From: Candidatus Stahliibacteriota bacterium
GTDB taxonomy: Bacteria > Hydrothermota > Tepidihabitantia > B3-TA06
Direction: 5' to 3'
Assembly: GCA_030592225.1 (NCBI GenBank)
Contig: JAUVJT010000020.1
Span: 1-18,165 of the forward strand
DNA: 18,165 bases
Shown: in pieces, positions 1 through 6,571 of the stretch
How the letters are laid out: each line of letters begins with the position of its first letter
Numbering within the stretch: the stretch's first letter is position 1
The notes under the pieces: model-generated
What the model was told of the DNA's origin: nothing
Seen by the model: only the letters and a program-made list of their open reading frames with translations
Databases searched by the model: none
Made by a program: the position numbers and the translations under genes

Positions 1-29
1 ATACTACCCCGGGGGGACGCAGATGTCAA
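1..29 (-). promoter_or_regulatory. Candidate leftward promoter at window edge
   Basis: On the minus strand TTGACA (24-29) is followed by 17 bp and TAGTAT (1-6). It resembles the other promoters of the window except that the spacer is 17 rather than 16 bp. Any gene it serves would run leftward beyond the window and diverge from the lipoprotein gene at 156. Nothing of that gene is visible. Confidence 0.4.
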
Positions 30-95
30 GCGAATCTCCCTTATATATTCCGGGGGAAACTGTGAGCCTGATGCCTGATATTGAGATATGTAGAC

Positions 96-123
96 TTGAC
101 AAATACCGGATAATCGTTAAACT
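96..123 (+). promoter_or_regulatory. Promoter of first lipoprotein gene
   Basis: TTGACA at 96-101, a 16-bp spacer and TAAACT at 118-123 form a housekeeping-sigma-type promoter. Transcription would start near 130, about 25 nt before the ATG, leaving room for the AAAGGAGG ribosome-binding site at 141-148. The same -10 hexamer with the same spacing precedes the gene at 8646. Confidence 0.72.
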
Positions 124-155
124 TTCCCATTATCAAAGCTAAAGGAGGCTTAGTG

Positions 156-827
156 ATGAAGAAAGCTTTATTAGCCGTAATGGCTATTGCGCTTGTTATC
201 GGTTTTGCTGGCTGTGACATCTTCGGCGGCGCAAAGTCCCCCTACTGCCCGCTCGCGGAAGGCAATAAGTGGGATTACGACGTTACGATGCAAACTACGG
301 TAGATGATTCCGTTACTCTCGACTCAACCTGGACTACTTCAAGTGAAGTAATAGGTGAGACTGAAACCACTGGTGACGAACCAATCAAGGTCTGGGAAGT
401 AAAAACCGGCGACGTAAGCAGCTATGTGAACGTTGACAAGGATTGGGTTTACTTCTACGATGACCTTGCAAACACCGAGGAATGGTACAAGTTCCCCAAC
501 GAGCCAATCATTGGCGACAAGTGGGACATCACTACCATAACCGAAATTAACGATACTACCAGTGACACCAGCACCACTTCCTACGAAGTGGTTGCAGACG
601 GCGAAGAAGCCAATGGATACACCGGTTGTCTGAAAGTACAAAGCACACCCGAATCCAAAGTCACTGACCTGTTCGATACGTACGAGTCGTTCCTGTATTG
701 GGCCAAGGATGTCGGCAATGTTCTCGGAACAACTAAGATCGTTAAGAAGACAGTCGTGCTCGAAGACACCATAACAGCCACAACAGAGACTGAATCTAAG
801 CTCAACACCTTCACCGAAGGTTCATAA
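156..827 (+). CDS. Putative lipoprotein, paralogue A of tandem pair
   Basis: This 223-residue protein of unknown function is probably a lipoprotein. It begins MKKALLAVMAIALVIGFAGC, with a lysine n-region, a hydrophobic stretch and a lipobox-like GFAGC giving a lipidated Cys at about residue 20. The mature part opens with SPYCPLAEGNKWDYD, a P-x-x-x-G-x-x-W-x-Y pattern common at the start of secreted proteins of candidate-phylum bacteria, and continues as an acidic, Thr/Ser-rich, probably beta-rich domain. A GTG at 153 is in frame, but AAAGGAGG (141-148) lies 7 nt before the ATG at 156 and only 4 nt before the GTG, so the ATG is preferred. The next gene is a clear paralogue: they share SPYCP at the start, TTGDEPIKVWE versus LTGSDPIDVWE, GDKWD versus GDEWD and YWAKDVGNVL versus YWAEGEGTVM. 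A strong terminator follows. The substrate or partner cannot be told from the sequence. Confidence 0.85.
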   Translation: MKKALLAVMAIALVIGFAGCDIFGGAKSPYCPLAEGNKWDYDVTMQTTVDDSVTLDSTWTTSSEVIGETETTGDEPIKVWEVKTGDVSSYVNVDKDWVYFYDDLANTEEWYKFPNEPIIGDKWDITTITEINDTTSDTSTTSYEVVADGEEANGYTGCLKVQSTPESKVTDLFDTYESFLYWAKDVGNVLGTTKIVKKTVVLEDTITATTETESKLNTFTEGS

Positions 828-850
828 GCTCACGATCCGAAGATTCTTAA

Positions 851-878
851 AGCGGGGCTTTTGCCCCGCTTTTTTTTT
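851..878 (+). terminator. Intrinsic terminator after lipoprotein A
   Basis: A perfect 8-bp stem (851-858 with 863-870, AGCGGGGC/GCCCCGCT) encloses a TTTT loop and is followed directly by eight T residues (871-878). It is a textbook Rho-independent terminator lying 24 nt after the stop codon, and a near copy follows the paralogous gene. Confidence 0.93.
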
Positions 879-908
879 GCCCCGTTGAGCATAAGTCACT
901 GCTGCCGG

Positions 909-936
909 TTGACAAATCTCTCTGAAAGTGCATACT
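909..936 (+). promoter_or_regulatory. Promoter of second lipoprotein gene
   Basis: TTGACA at 909-914, 16 bp, then CATACT at 931-936. It lies just after the terminator of paralogue A, so the two paralogues are separate transcription units. The start would be near 943, just before the AAAGGAGG at 946-953, giving a very short leader. Confidence 0.68.
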
Positions 937-958
937 CTCCTAAACAAAGGAGGAAACC

Positions 959-1693
959 TTGAAAAAGATAATAGTGATCGCAATCAGTTTGATCATGATA
1001 GCAGGCTTCATCGCCTGCCAGGACGAGTTCGGGATAAGGAATAACGGCGAGGAAAAGATTCTGAAAACCCCTGGTGCAGGTTCCTCTCCCTACTGTCCGT
1101 ACGAGGTAGGCAAAACCTGGCGCTACGAAGCCATAACCAATGGTGAAATAGATTACCCCGATGATTTCTCTATAGAAGATACCGCGTGGTCCGATACGTT
1201 CCACTATTTCACTGAGGTTCTTCGTGAAACCGTCCTGACCGGATCAGACCCTATAGATGTGTGGGAGACCGAAAACACAAGCGATAGTGAAGTTACTTAC
1301 CAATACGCCCACATTGAATCCGATTCCGCCTACTTCTATGAAAAGTTGAGTGATTCCGAACCCTGGTTTGTGTTTGCATCCAACCCCAAACTGGGTGACG
1401 AATGGGACGTGGTATATCAAATAGATGACACTACTTCCTTTACCCATCACTACATCGTTATCGGGGACGACGCCAGCGCCAACGGGTTTGATAACTGCCT
1501 CGAGATAGATGTAATACCTGAAGACGTCACCATGTACGATGAATATGAATACATCCAGTACTGGGCCGAAGGTGAAGGAACGGTCATGTCTACAATGTAT
1601 ACGTTCATGAAAACTGCCCTGGGTGAAGACACAATGTATTGGACTTTCGAAAGCGAAACCAGATTACTTGAGGGTGCGGGGATAAAGGAATAG
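959..1693 (+). CDS. Putative lipoprotein, paralogue B of tandem pair
   Basis: This 244-residue protein of unknown function is probably anchored as a lipoprotein. It starts with TTG at 959, chosen because AAAGGAGG (946-953) lies 5 nt upstream and the reading gives MKKIIVIAISLIMIAGFIAC, a signal peptide with a lipobox-like GFIAC and a Cys at about residue 20. The mature chain has SPYCPYEVGKTWRYE near residue 43, matching the P-x-x-x-G-x-x-W-x-Y opening of its neighbour, then an acidic region rich in Asp, Glu, Tyr and Trp. It keeps the same order of conserved segments as the protein at 156-827 but is about 20 residues longer at the N-terminus of the mature part. The divergence between the two copies argues for an old duplication. 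Its own promoter and terminator suggest independent control. Confidence 0.85.
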   Translation: MKKIIVIAISLIMIAGFIACQDEFGIRNNGEEKILKTPGAGSSPYCPYEVGKTWRYEAITNGEIDYPDDFSIEDTAWSDTFHYFTEVLRETVLTGSDPIDVWETENTSDSEVTYQYAHIESDSAYFYEKLSDSEPWFVFASNPKLGDEWDVVYQIDDTTSFTHHYIVIGDDASANGFDNCLEIDVIPEDVTMYDEYEYIQYWAEGEGTVMSTMYTFMKTALGEDTMYWTFESETRLLEGAGIKE

Positions 1694-1710
1694 AAGAACA
1701 TTAGACTTAA

Positions 1711-1740
1711 CGTGGGGCTTTTGCCCCGCGTTTTCTTTTA
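1711..1740 (+). terminator. Intrinsic terminator after lipoprotein B
   Basis: An 8-bp stem with one T-G pair (1711-1718 with 1723-1730, CGTGGGGC/GCCCCGCG) and a TTTT loop is followed by TTTTCTTTTA. It nearly copies the terminator after paralogue A, as if gene and terminator had been duplicated together. Confidence 0.9.
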
Positions 1741-1748
1741 CAAAGGGT

Positions 1749-1776
1749 TTGACAATTGCCCAATCCTCGTTAACAT
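1749..1776 (+). promoter_or_regulatory. Promoter of HD-domain gene, leaderless type
   Basis: TTGACA at 1749-1754, 16 bp, then TAACAT at 1771-1776. Only 7 nt separate the -10 from the ATG at 1784, and no ribosome-binding site lies between, so the transcript is predicted to begin at or within a base or two of the start codon. Confidence 0.68.
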
Positions 1777-1783
1777 TAGACTT

Positions 1784-2719
1784 ATGAACGAAGATCGGCA
1801 GTTTACTCTCGACGAAGAGCTGGAACAGTTACAAGACCCGTCAATCCGGTTGTTCGTCACCAAGGCGCTCGAGCGGGTGCCTGACTATTTCTGGCACGTG
1901 CCCGCCTCGGCTTCCGGTCGGTTTCATCCCCTGGATACCCTGGGCGACGGCGGGCTGGTGCTGCATACCAAGCGCGTGGTATATCTCGTCACGGAAATCG
2001 CCAAGGTATTCAAACTGGATGGAGTCAAGCTCGACATCCTGCGCGCAGCAGCCATGCTGCACGACTCTTTCAAAAACGGCATCGCCGACGAGGACCACAC
2101 CGAAGAAGACCACCCCTTAATCGTGCGTCACCAGCTCAAGGATCTGGAATCTGAAACCCATCACTTTGAAGAAATAATGGGAGCAATTGAGCGTCACCAG
2201 GGATTGTGGGGTCCGCAGCCGTTAAGGATGCCCAAGACCTCGCTGGAATGGTGCCTTCACATCGCCGATTTCGTTGCTTCGCGCACCGCGGTGTATTTAT
2301 ATTTTTCCGGATACAAACCTGAAAAAATACCACCCGAACAGGAACTCCCCGCCCTTTCTGAAGACCTTGAACCTGCCATAATCCGCTATCTTGACCTGCG
2401 TACCAGGCGTGCCGAAATCGAGCGGGAGATGGAGCAAGTCAAGAAACAGATTGCAGAAGAGATGCACAAGCGGGAGGAACGTAAAGCGGTTACCACCAAG
2501 GGGTCGGCGCGACTCGTGTCGAACACCCACTGCAAAATAGATCAGGCGAAGCTGAGACCCATACTCGATGCGAAAGGTCTGTGGGACAAGGTCATCATGG
2601 TCAACGAGAAGCGCCTTCAAGAACTCCTAAACGACGGAATCGTAACCCCCGAAGAACTGGGAGACGCAATAGAAAAAACTTCCAAGGATTCAGTCCGTAT
2701 CCTGCCCCGGGAAGACTAG
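1784..2719 (+). CDS. HD-domain phosphohydrolase-like protein
   Basis: This is a probable cytoplasmic metal-dependent hydrolase of the HD superfamily, 311 residues long. The HD signature is visible: His at about 61 (VLHTKR), the His-Asp pair at 93-94 (AMLHDSFKNG), further His residues at about 110 and 116 (HPLIVRH) and 138 (ERHQGLWG), and a distal Asp at about 162 (LHIADFVASR). The opening WHVPASASGRFHP is of the kind seen in phage-associated and stand-alone HD proteins. Residues 200-235 form a charged helix likely to be a coiled coil, followed by a 75-residue C-terminal domain I do not recognise. The frame is open upstream to 1712, but that extension would cross the promoter and the preceding terminator, so the ATG at 1784 is the better start. 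HD enzymes cut phosphoester bonds of nucleotides; the substrate cannot be told here. Confidence 0.8.
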   Translation: MNEDRQFTLDEELEQLQDPSIRLFVTKALERVPDYFWHVPASASGRFHPLDTLGDGGLVLHTKRVVYLVTEIAKVFKLDGVKLDILRAAAMLHDSFKNGIADEDHTEEDHPLIVRHQLKDLESETHHFEEIMGAIERHQGLWGPQPLRMPKTSLEWCLHIADFVASRTAVYLYFSGYKPEKIPPEQELPALSEDLEPAIIRYLDLRTRRAEIEREMEQVKKQIAEEMHKREERKAVTTKGSARLVSNTHCKIDQAKLRPILDAKGLWDKVIMVNEKRLQELLNDGIVTPEELGDAIEKTSKDSVRILPRED

Positions 2720-2736
2720 CAAAGCGCTGCTTTTTT
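2718..2736 (+). terminator. Weak possible terminator after HD gene
   Basis: A 4-bp stem AGCA/TGCT (2718-2721 with 2728-2731) starting at the TAG stop is followed by a run of six T residues. The stem is very short, so this may only be a weak pause site. The rest of the convergent gap up to 2893 shows no clear terminator. Confidence 0.28.
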
Positions 2737-2893
2737 CAAAAGGACACTTCGTGTTCTTCATGTACCCCTGAAAGAACTAACCGGAATAGGCAACCTGAAA
2801 CAGAAACCAGTTCAAGGGTGACTTGCTTTTCGGTTGACTCTACCTGTTATCGTATCTGATTTTTTTCCCCGGAGAGAAGGGGGGTATTACGTG

Positions 2894-3346
2894 TTACGGT
2901 TCCCTCTCGAAGAAACCCCGCATGACCTGGTTGCGATGCAGCACGCCCACAAGCTTGCCCTTCTCTACCACCGGCAACAGGCTGAGCATTTGACGTTCCA
3001 TCTTGATTGCGGCAAGGATGAGCGGCGTCTGGGAAGAAAGAGGTTCAACGTCGTCCTTGAAGAAATCAGCCACCAGGAAAAGCCTGTTGGTAGGTCCGAA
3101 GAACGCGTGCGCGGTAACCTGCTCAACCTCATTCAGCATGGTTTCGGGAAGTTGTTGCAGGTGATCGGGCATGAACCCGCGCAAGAGATAGCCCAGGGTA
3201 ATCAAGCCCAGGCATTTGCCGCGCTCATCTGCAACTGCCAGACCGTCGAGATGCTTAACGAGCATAATCTGAATGGCTTCTTTCAAAGTTGACCCCGGGG
3301 TTACCGTCCTGGGGTCAGCATCCATGCAGTCTTTTACGTACAACAT
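2894..3346 (-). CDS. Tandem CBS-domain protein
   Basis: This 150-residue soluble protein consists of two CBS domains and little else. The first covers about residues 1-60 (VKDCMDADPRTVTPGSTLKEAIQIML, then GLAVADERGKCLGLITLGYLLRG) and the second about 90-150 (TPLILAAIKM, then LLPVVEKGKLVGVLHRNQVMRGFF). Both show the usual beta-alpha-beta-beta-alpha pattern with a hydrophobic residue-P-V-V/A-V-x-x-x-G strand. CBS pairs bind adenosine nucleotides and act as energy or ligand sensors; no effector domain is fused, so a partner is needed. A TTG at 3349 is in frame directly before the ATG at 3346. The ATG is preferred because the -10 box ends 6 nt upstream of it and no ribosome-binding site exists, which points to a leaderless mRNA. 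The gene converges on the HD gene. Confidence 0.87.
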   Translation of the reverse strand: MLYVKDCMDADPRTVTPGSTLKEAIQIMLVKHLDGLAVADERGKCLGLITLGYLLRGFMPDHLQQLPETMLNEVEQVTAHAFFGPTNRLFLVADFFKDDVEPLSSQTPLILAAIKMERQMLSLLPVVEKGKLVGVLHRNQVMRGFFEREP

Positions 3347-3352
3347 CAAACT

Positions 3353-3380
3353 ATAATACGCACGTTGCCAATCGTGTCAA
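3353..3380 (-). promoter_or_regulatory. Promoter of CBS gene, leaderless type
   Basis: On the minus strand TTGACA (3375-3380), 16 bp and TATTAT (3353-3358) lie immediately upstream of the CBS gene. Six nucleotides separate the -10 from the ATG at 3346, leaving no room for a Shine-Dalgarno, so the RNA should begin at the start codon. Confidence 0.78.
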
Positions 3381-3413
3381 TGGATTTTGGGGAATCTGTG
3401 AACGATCAACCCC

Positions 3414-4229
3414 CTACTGATAAATCCAAAGGAAATCCGCTATGCTATCGGCGTCTGATAGTTCCTCTGATGCGGGAGACAAGGTAATTACTGCTATCTT
3501 CAAATCGGGGTGGTTTCTGGCAAGCTGGTAAGGTATCCCAAGATGATAATCGGAGTGGAATCGCCCGCAAAAAAAGAGGATGCGGCGATCGAGATAAGGA
3601 TGCAGGGACTCTGCCATCACCGCGTCCTTGAGCACCTGGGCCTTGTAGAACGCGTCAACGTTCATGCCGCCCATGGGCCCCGAGTTCGGCATGCCTGCCA
3701 TGGTAGCGGCGAACCGCTGGTAGTAGTGGTCCGAATCGAGGTGAAGGGTATCGGGTATGTAGACGCTATCGGCGCCCAGCGCCTTACGGGATACCTCGCC
3801 TGCGCGAGCCACGGCCCCCGCGGCCCTGCGCGGCACGTTGGCGGCAACTACAGGGATGCTGCGGGATTTGGCAAACTCGATAAGCGGCCGGTAGTCTGCC
3901 TGATAGTTGGGCCAGGGACGTGAGCGGGCCAGGAAGGTATCTTCGGTAATCTCTCCGGCAAGGTAGGCGTCGAGAATCTCCTGCACGTCTCGCTCAAACA
4001 TCTCCAACCCAAGCGCCAGCGCTGAGTCTCGTTCAGCAAGAGCGGTGAGGATTGCAAGTTCGGCATCGTGGGCAGCCCTGGCATCGTGCTGCTCGCCCAC
4101 GAAGATGACGTCGTATTCGGCGAGCTGGTCGGTTAAAACATCAAGAGTAAGGGTATCTCCTGAGGCGGTGAGTATGGTAACGTCCCCCACATTGACCTCC
4201 ATCAGTAAAAGCGAAAGTAAGATAATCAT
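3414..4229 (-). CDS. ChaN/TIKI-family haem-binding-like protein
   Basis: This 271-residue protein belongs by motif to the ChaN-like family of haem-binding lipoproteins related to the TIKI/erythromycin-esterase fold (PF04187 type). Visible signatures are VIFVGEQHDARAAHDAE near residues 40-56 (GExH, with a second His), LALGLEMFERDVQEILDAYL near 70-90, a W-x-x-Y-x-x-DYRPLIEFAK block near 108-122, PVVAANVPRRAAG near 127-139, and FCGRFHSDYHLG near 220-231 (GRxH). The N-terminus MIILLSLLLMEVNVG is a very short hydrophobic stretch, so export is possible but not clear, and no lipobox is seen. The ATG at 4229 lies 6 nt after a -10 box with no ribosome-binding site: a leaderless start. Family members bind haem in iron uptake or have uncharacterised hydrolase-like roles; no iron-uptake genes are nearby. 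Confidence 0.85.
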   Translation of the reverse strand: MIILLSLLLMEVNVGDVTILTASGDTLTLDVLTDQLAEYDVIFVGEQHDARAAHDAELAILTALAERDSALALGLEMFERDVQEILDAYLAGEITEDTFLARSRPWPNYQADYRPLIEFAKSRSIPVVAANVPRRAAGAVARAGEVSRKALGADSVYIPDTLHLDSDHYYQRFAATMAGMPNSGPMGGMNVDAFYKAQVLKDAVMAESLHPYLDRRILFFCGRFHSDYHLGIPYQLARNHPDLKIAVITLSPASEELSDADSIADFLWIYQ

Positions 4230-4235
4230 GGACCA

Positions 4236-4263
4236 ATAATAGATATAGTGAACCGGTTGTCAA
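4236..4263 (-). promoter_or_regulatory. Promoter of ChaN-like gene, leaderless type
   Basis: On the minus strand TTGACA (4258-4263), 16 bp and TATTAT (4236-4241) end 6 nt before the ATG at 4229. The geometry is the same as in front of the CBS gene, while the intervening bases differ. No Shine-Dalgarno is present. Confidence 0.78.
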
Positions 4264-4302
4264 CCCGTAACACTCTTTGATTCTAGAATGGATGGTGCTC
4301 CA

Positions 4303-4436
4303 GGAGCTTATCTGAAATCAACCACGATGTACCCGACGAGGGCACTTCGTCATCTGCGGATTGACTTCGTCGCAAGCGTATAAGCCATTGAAGCTCCCTT
4401 TGGTCGCCGCTTCGCGTCGGTCTCGAATAGCCTTCC
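4303..4436. repeat. Interspersed repeat copy 1 with imperfect inverted ends
   Basis: The element starts GGAGCTTATCTGAAAT (4303-4318) and ends with TCTCGAATAGCCTTCC (4421-4436), whose reverse complement GGAAGGCTATTCGAGA resembles the left end. Its left end matches the left end of the element at 11158-11312 (GGAGCTTGTCTGAGAAT) and its right end matches that element's right end. The motif CCAGGAG occurs at both borders (4300-4306 and 4435-4441), which could be part of the ends or a target duplication. The interior has no convincing gene. It lies between the promoter of the ChaN-like gene and the stop of the protease gene, both on the minus strand. Confidence 0.55.
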
Positions 4437-4479
4437 AGGAGAGGAATTGTATTACAGCAACTACCGTCTAACCCTTGCG

Positions 4480-6333
4480 TTAATAATAAGTGCGCAGCTC
4501 CAGATTCACCGTGCGGATGTCGCCTGTGGGCGAGGAGGTCTTGATTGTAACCTCGGTGCCGGCCGGGCCGCGCATAATCTCGCGGATGCCGCCCAGACCA
4601 AGCTCACGCGCCCTCTGGCCGTTTACCTCGAGGAGTTCAGAACCCGGTTCTATCTGCGCCTCGTCAGCAGGTGAGTACTGCACGTTGCGGTTGACGATGA
4701 TTCTGCCGTCTTCAGCCATCTCAAGCATCATCCCGCTCTTGACGGTGCGGAATTCATCCTCAAAGGCATCATTGGGTTTGACTGCCAGGCGCTCGCCCGC
4801 GTAGTCGAAGATAAAGTCAAAGCGGCGCAGCACCTCGTTGCCTATGATGCCGTCGTACTCGTTTAAGGAAAGCACCCCTGATTTAGCGTCCTCGGCAAAC
4901 CCGGCAACCACGTTTTCCATCAAGAAAGGCCCCATGGAGATGTATTTCACTCGACCCACAAGGATTTTTACCGATCCCCCAAACCCATGCAGTTCGGATT
5001 CAAAGAATCTGCGGCCTTTTTTAAGCCCGTTCTTTTTTACGAAAGGCTTGGAGAAATCAACAGACGACCCTGAACCGGTATCCAGTATGAACCGGCCTCT
5101 GATATTTTCAATGCTGGCGTCTATGACGGGAACACGGGCGCCGTAGGAACAGGGTAGAAAGCTGTACCCTGCCGGGGCGGCAAATTGCTCAACATCGTGG
5201 AAAGTTACAGTCGCGTCCGAGAACCGAACCTCGGTGGCGAACCGGGAAAGGCAATCGTAACCCAGTATAAAGTCAATTCCCTCGTCCGAGTAGCGCGCAA
5301 GCATCTCGGGGAATTCCATGGCCACAATAACCTGCCCGTAAAGGCCGACCCCTTCGAGGGTCACCGAATCCACCTGCACCAGCGACATGCCGGTATATCC
5401 GCCGATACCGGTCGCCTTGAACTCGCCCGCCGGTTCAAGGTAAAGTCTTTTGGCCAGATTCGCGCTGATAACCGAGGAACTGGCCCCGGAATCGAGGATA
5501 AAGTTGTAGGGTCCTTCGCCATTTATGTAGCCCTTGAGGTAGATACGGTCGTTGGTGAAAATAAAAGGTATCGGATCGGTACGCTTGCCTCTTGCTATGA
5601 AATAATCGCGCGGCGGAGGTTCTTTGAGCAAGAAAAGCCTGTCTTCGACGTACCCGTTGACTTCTACGTTATGCACGAAAAACTCAAACTCCTGCTGCAT
5701 CTGGGGGATGGTCATCCTGATGGTGTGAGGCACCATGAGACCTTCAACCTTTGAGTAGTCGCCATATTCCCGGATAACGGTCAGCCCGCCCGAGGCGACC
5801 TCGCTTTTGGCAAGCAGCCAGTTATTCTCGTCTATCCAGATCTTGGCCGGAACGCCGTTTGCGGGCAGCAGTTCAAGCACGAGGAAGTTGCGGCCAAACT
5901 CCCCCTCCCTTTCCAGGAAACGAATCCTTAAGGTTGAGTCGGGGAACATGTAGTTGTAACAATCAATAGCCGCCTCTGTCACAGCCGACTTTCTGGCCTC
6001 CTCGTCTCCAATCAAGAGTTCCCCGTTGGAATCTATGGTCCACTGGTACTCTCCATTAAAGCATGAAATCTGATTCAGCATACCGGCCTTAATCTCGTTG
6101 CGGGTGCGATCAGGAGGAACTATCCATACGGTTGAGCTGCCTGCAAGTCCCCCAACCTTTACTTGCGACTCACGAACCACCGAACCCAGATTGTAGATCA
6201 GGCTCCGCCCACCCATCGCCTTTATGTGCTTTGAGAGAATTTGATCCACTCTGTAAGTCTCGGCGCCTGCACATACGGCTACCCAGAAAGCCACCGCCAG
6301 GGTAATGGATTTTAAAAAACTTGACGAACGCAT
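4480..6333 (-). CDS. Secreted double retropepsin-like aspartyl protease with PDZ domain
   Basis: This 617-residue exported protein has four parts. Residues 1-25 are a signal peptide (hydrophobic ITLAVAFWVAVCAGA). Residues about 26-245 look like a beta-rich LolA/outer-membrane-lipoprotein-sorting-type domain (ILSKHIKAMGGRSLI, then WIVPPDRTRNEI, then KIWIDENNWLLAK). Two clan-AA pepsin/retropepsin-like domains follow: the first has FILDSGASSSVI with the catalytic Asp at 281 and a later ILGYD near 356-360, the second FILDTGSGSSVD with Asp at 418 and IIGNEVLRRF near 496-505. Residues about 535-617 form a PDZ domain (PADEAQIEPGSELLEVNG). Two complete D-S/T-G motifs in one chain suggest an internal pair acting like the two lobes of pepsin, where retropepsins usually need dimers. 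AAGGAGG lies 4 nt before the ATG and a separate promoter precedes it. Its substrate is unknown. Confidence 0.88.
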   Translation of the reverse strand: MRSSSFLKSITLAVAFWVAVCAGAETYRVDQILSKHIKAMGGRSLIYNLGSVVRESQVKVGGLAGSSTVWIVPPDRTRNEIKAGMLNQISCFNGEYQWTIDSNGELLIGDEEARKSAVTEAAIDCYNYMFPDSTLRIRFLEREGEFGRNFLVLELLPANGVPAKIWIDENNWLLAKSEVASGGLTVIREYGDYSKVEGLMVPHTIRMTIPQMQQEFEFFVHNVEVNGYVEDRLFLLKEPPPRDYFIARGKRTDPIPFIFTNDRIYLKGYINGEGPYNFILDSGASSSVISANLAKRLYLEPAGEFKATGIGGYTGMSLVQVDSVTLEGVGLYGQVIVAMEFPEMLARYSDEGIDFILGYDCLSRFATEVRFSDATVTFHDVEQFAAPAGYSFLPCSYGARVPVIDASIENIRGRFILDTGSGSSVDFSKPFVKKNGLKKGRRFFESELHGFGGSVKILVGRVKYISMGPFLMENVVAGFAEDAKSGVLSLNEYDGIIGNEVLRRFDFIFDYAGERLAVKPNDAFEDEFRTVKSGMMLEMAEDGRIIVNRNVQYSPADEAQIEPGSELLEVNGQRARELGLGGIREIMRGPAGTEVTIKTSSPTGDIRTVNLELRTYY

Positions 6334-6354
6334 AAGCCTCCTTGTATTTACCTA

Positions 6355-6382
6355 AAGATAGTCAAAGTTAGCCGCATGTCAA
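6355..6382 (-). promoter_or_regulatory. Promoter of aspartyl-protease gene
   Basis: On the minus strand TTGACA (6377-6382), 16 bp and TATCTT (6355-6360). The -10 is followed by AGGTAAATACAAGGAGGCTT before the ATG, so this transcript has a short leader carrying a Shine-Dalgarno. It diverges from the promoter at 6478; the 95 bp between the two -35 boxes show nothing recognisable. Confidence 0.7.
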
Positions 6383-6477
6383 CTCAAAAAGGGCAAACTC
6401 AACCACACTCATAATACTCCTCCGCCGTTTTCTTCCTTATATTACAACTGAGAGAATGATTTTGCCTACAGGGGGGG

Positions 6478-6505
6478 TTGACACGATTAACTTTTTGACT
6501 AATAT
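6478..6505 (+). promoter_or_regulatory. Promoter of small secreted protein/propeller pair
   Basis: TTGACA (6478-6483), 16 bp and TAATAT (6500-6505), one base from consensus in the -10. The predicted start near 6512 puts a perfect 8-bp hairpin at the very 5' end of the RNA, and the leader is about 60 nt, the longest apart from that of rnfC. Confidence 0.78.
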
Positions 6506-6515
6506 TAATACGGAG

Positions 6516-6537
6516 AGGCATCAGGCGAATGATGCCT
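6516..6537 (+). promoter_or_regulatory. 5'-leader hairpin
   Basis: AGGCATCA (6516-6523) and TGATGCCT (6530-6537) form a perfect 8-bp stem around a 6-nt loop, about 4 nt after the predicted transcription start. Such 5'-terminal hairpins are known to protect mRNAs from 5'-end-dependent decay. It is not a terminator, since no T-tract follows. A regulator-binding palindrome is the other possibility. Confidence 0.6.
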
Positions 6538-6571
6538 TGAACGCAAAACTAACTATAATAAAGGAGACCGT

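Noticed and set aside
434..461. TTGACA inside lipoprotein A
   Set aside because: No -10 hexamer follows at 16-17 bp (CTACGA) and it lies within coding sequence.
2860..2888. GC-rich inverted repeat CCCC...GGGG after the CBS gene as a terminator
   Set aside because: On the minus strand it is followed by A residues, not T; on the plus strand the T-run precedes the stem.
2834..3292. 152-codon plus-strand frame opposite the CBS gene
   Set aside because: It is antisense to a well-supported two-CBS protein, has no promoter or ribosome-binding site and no family motif.
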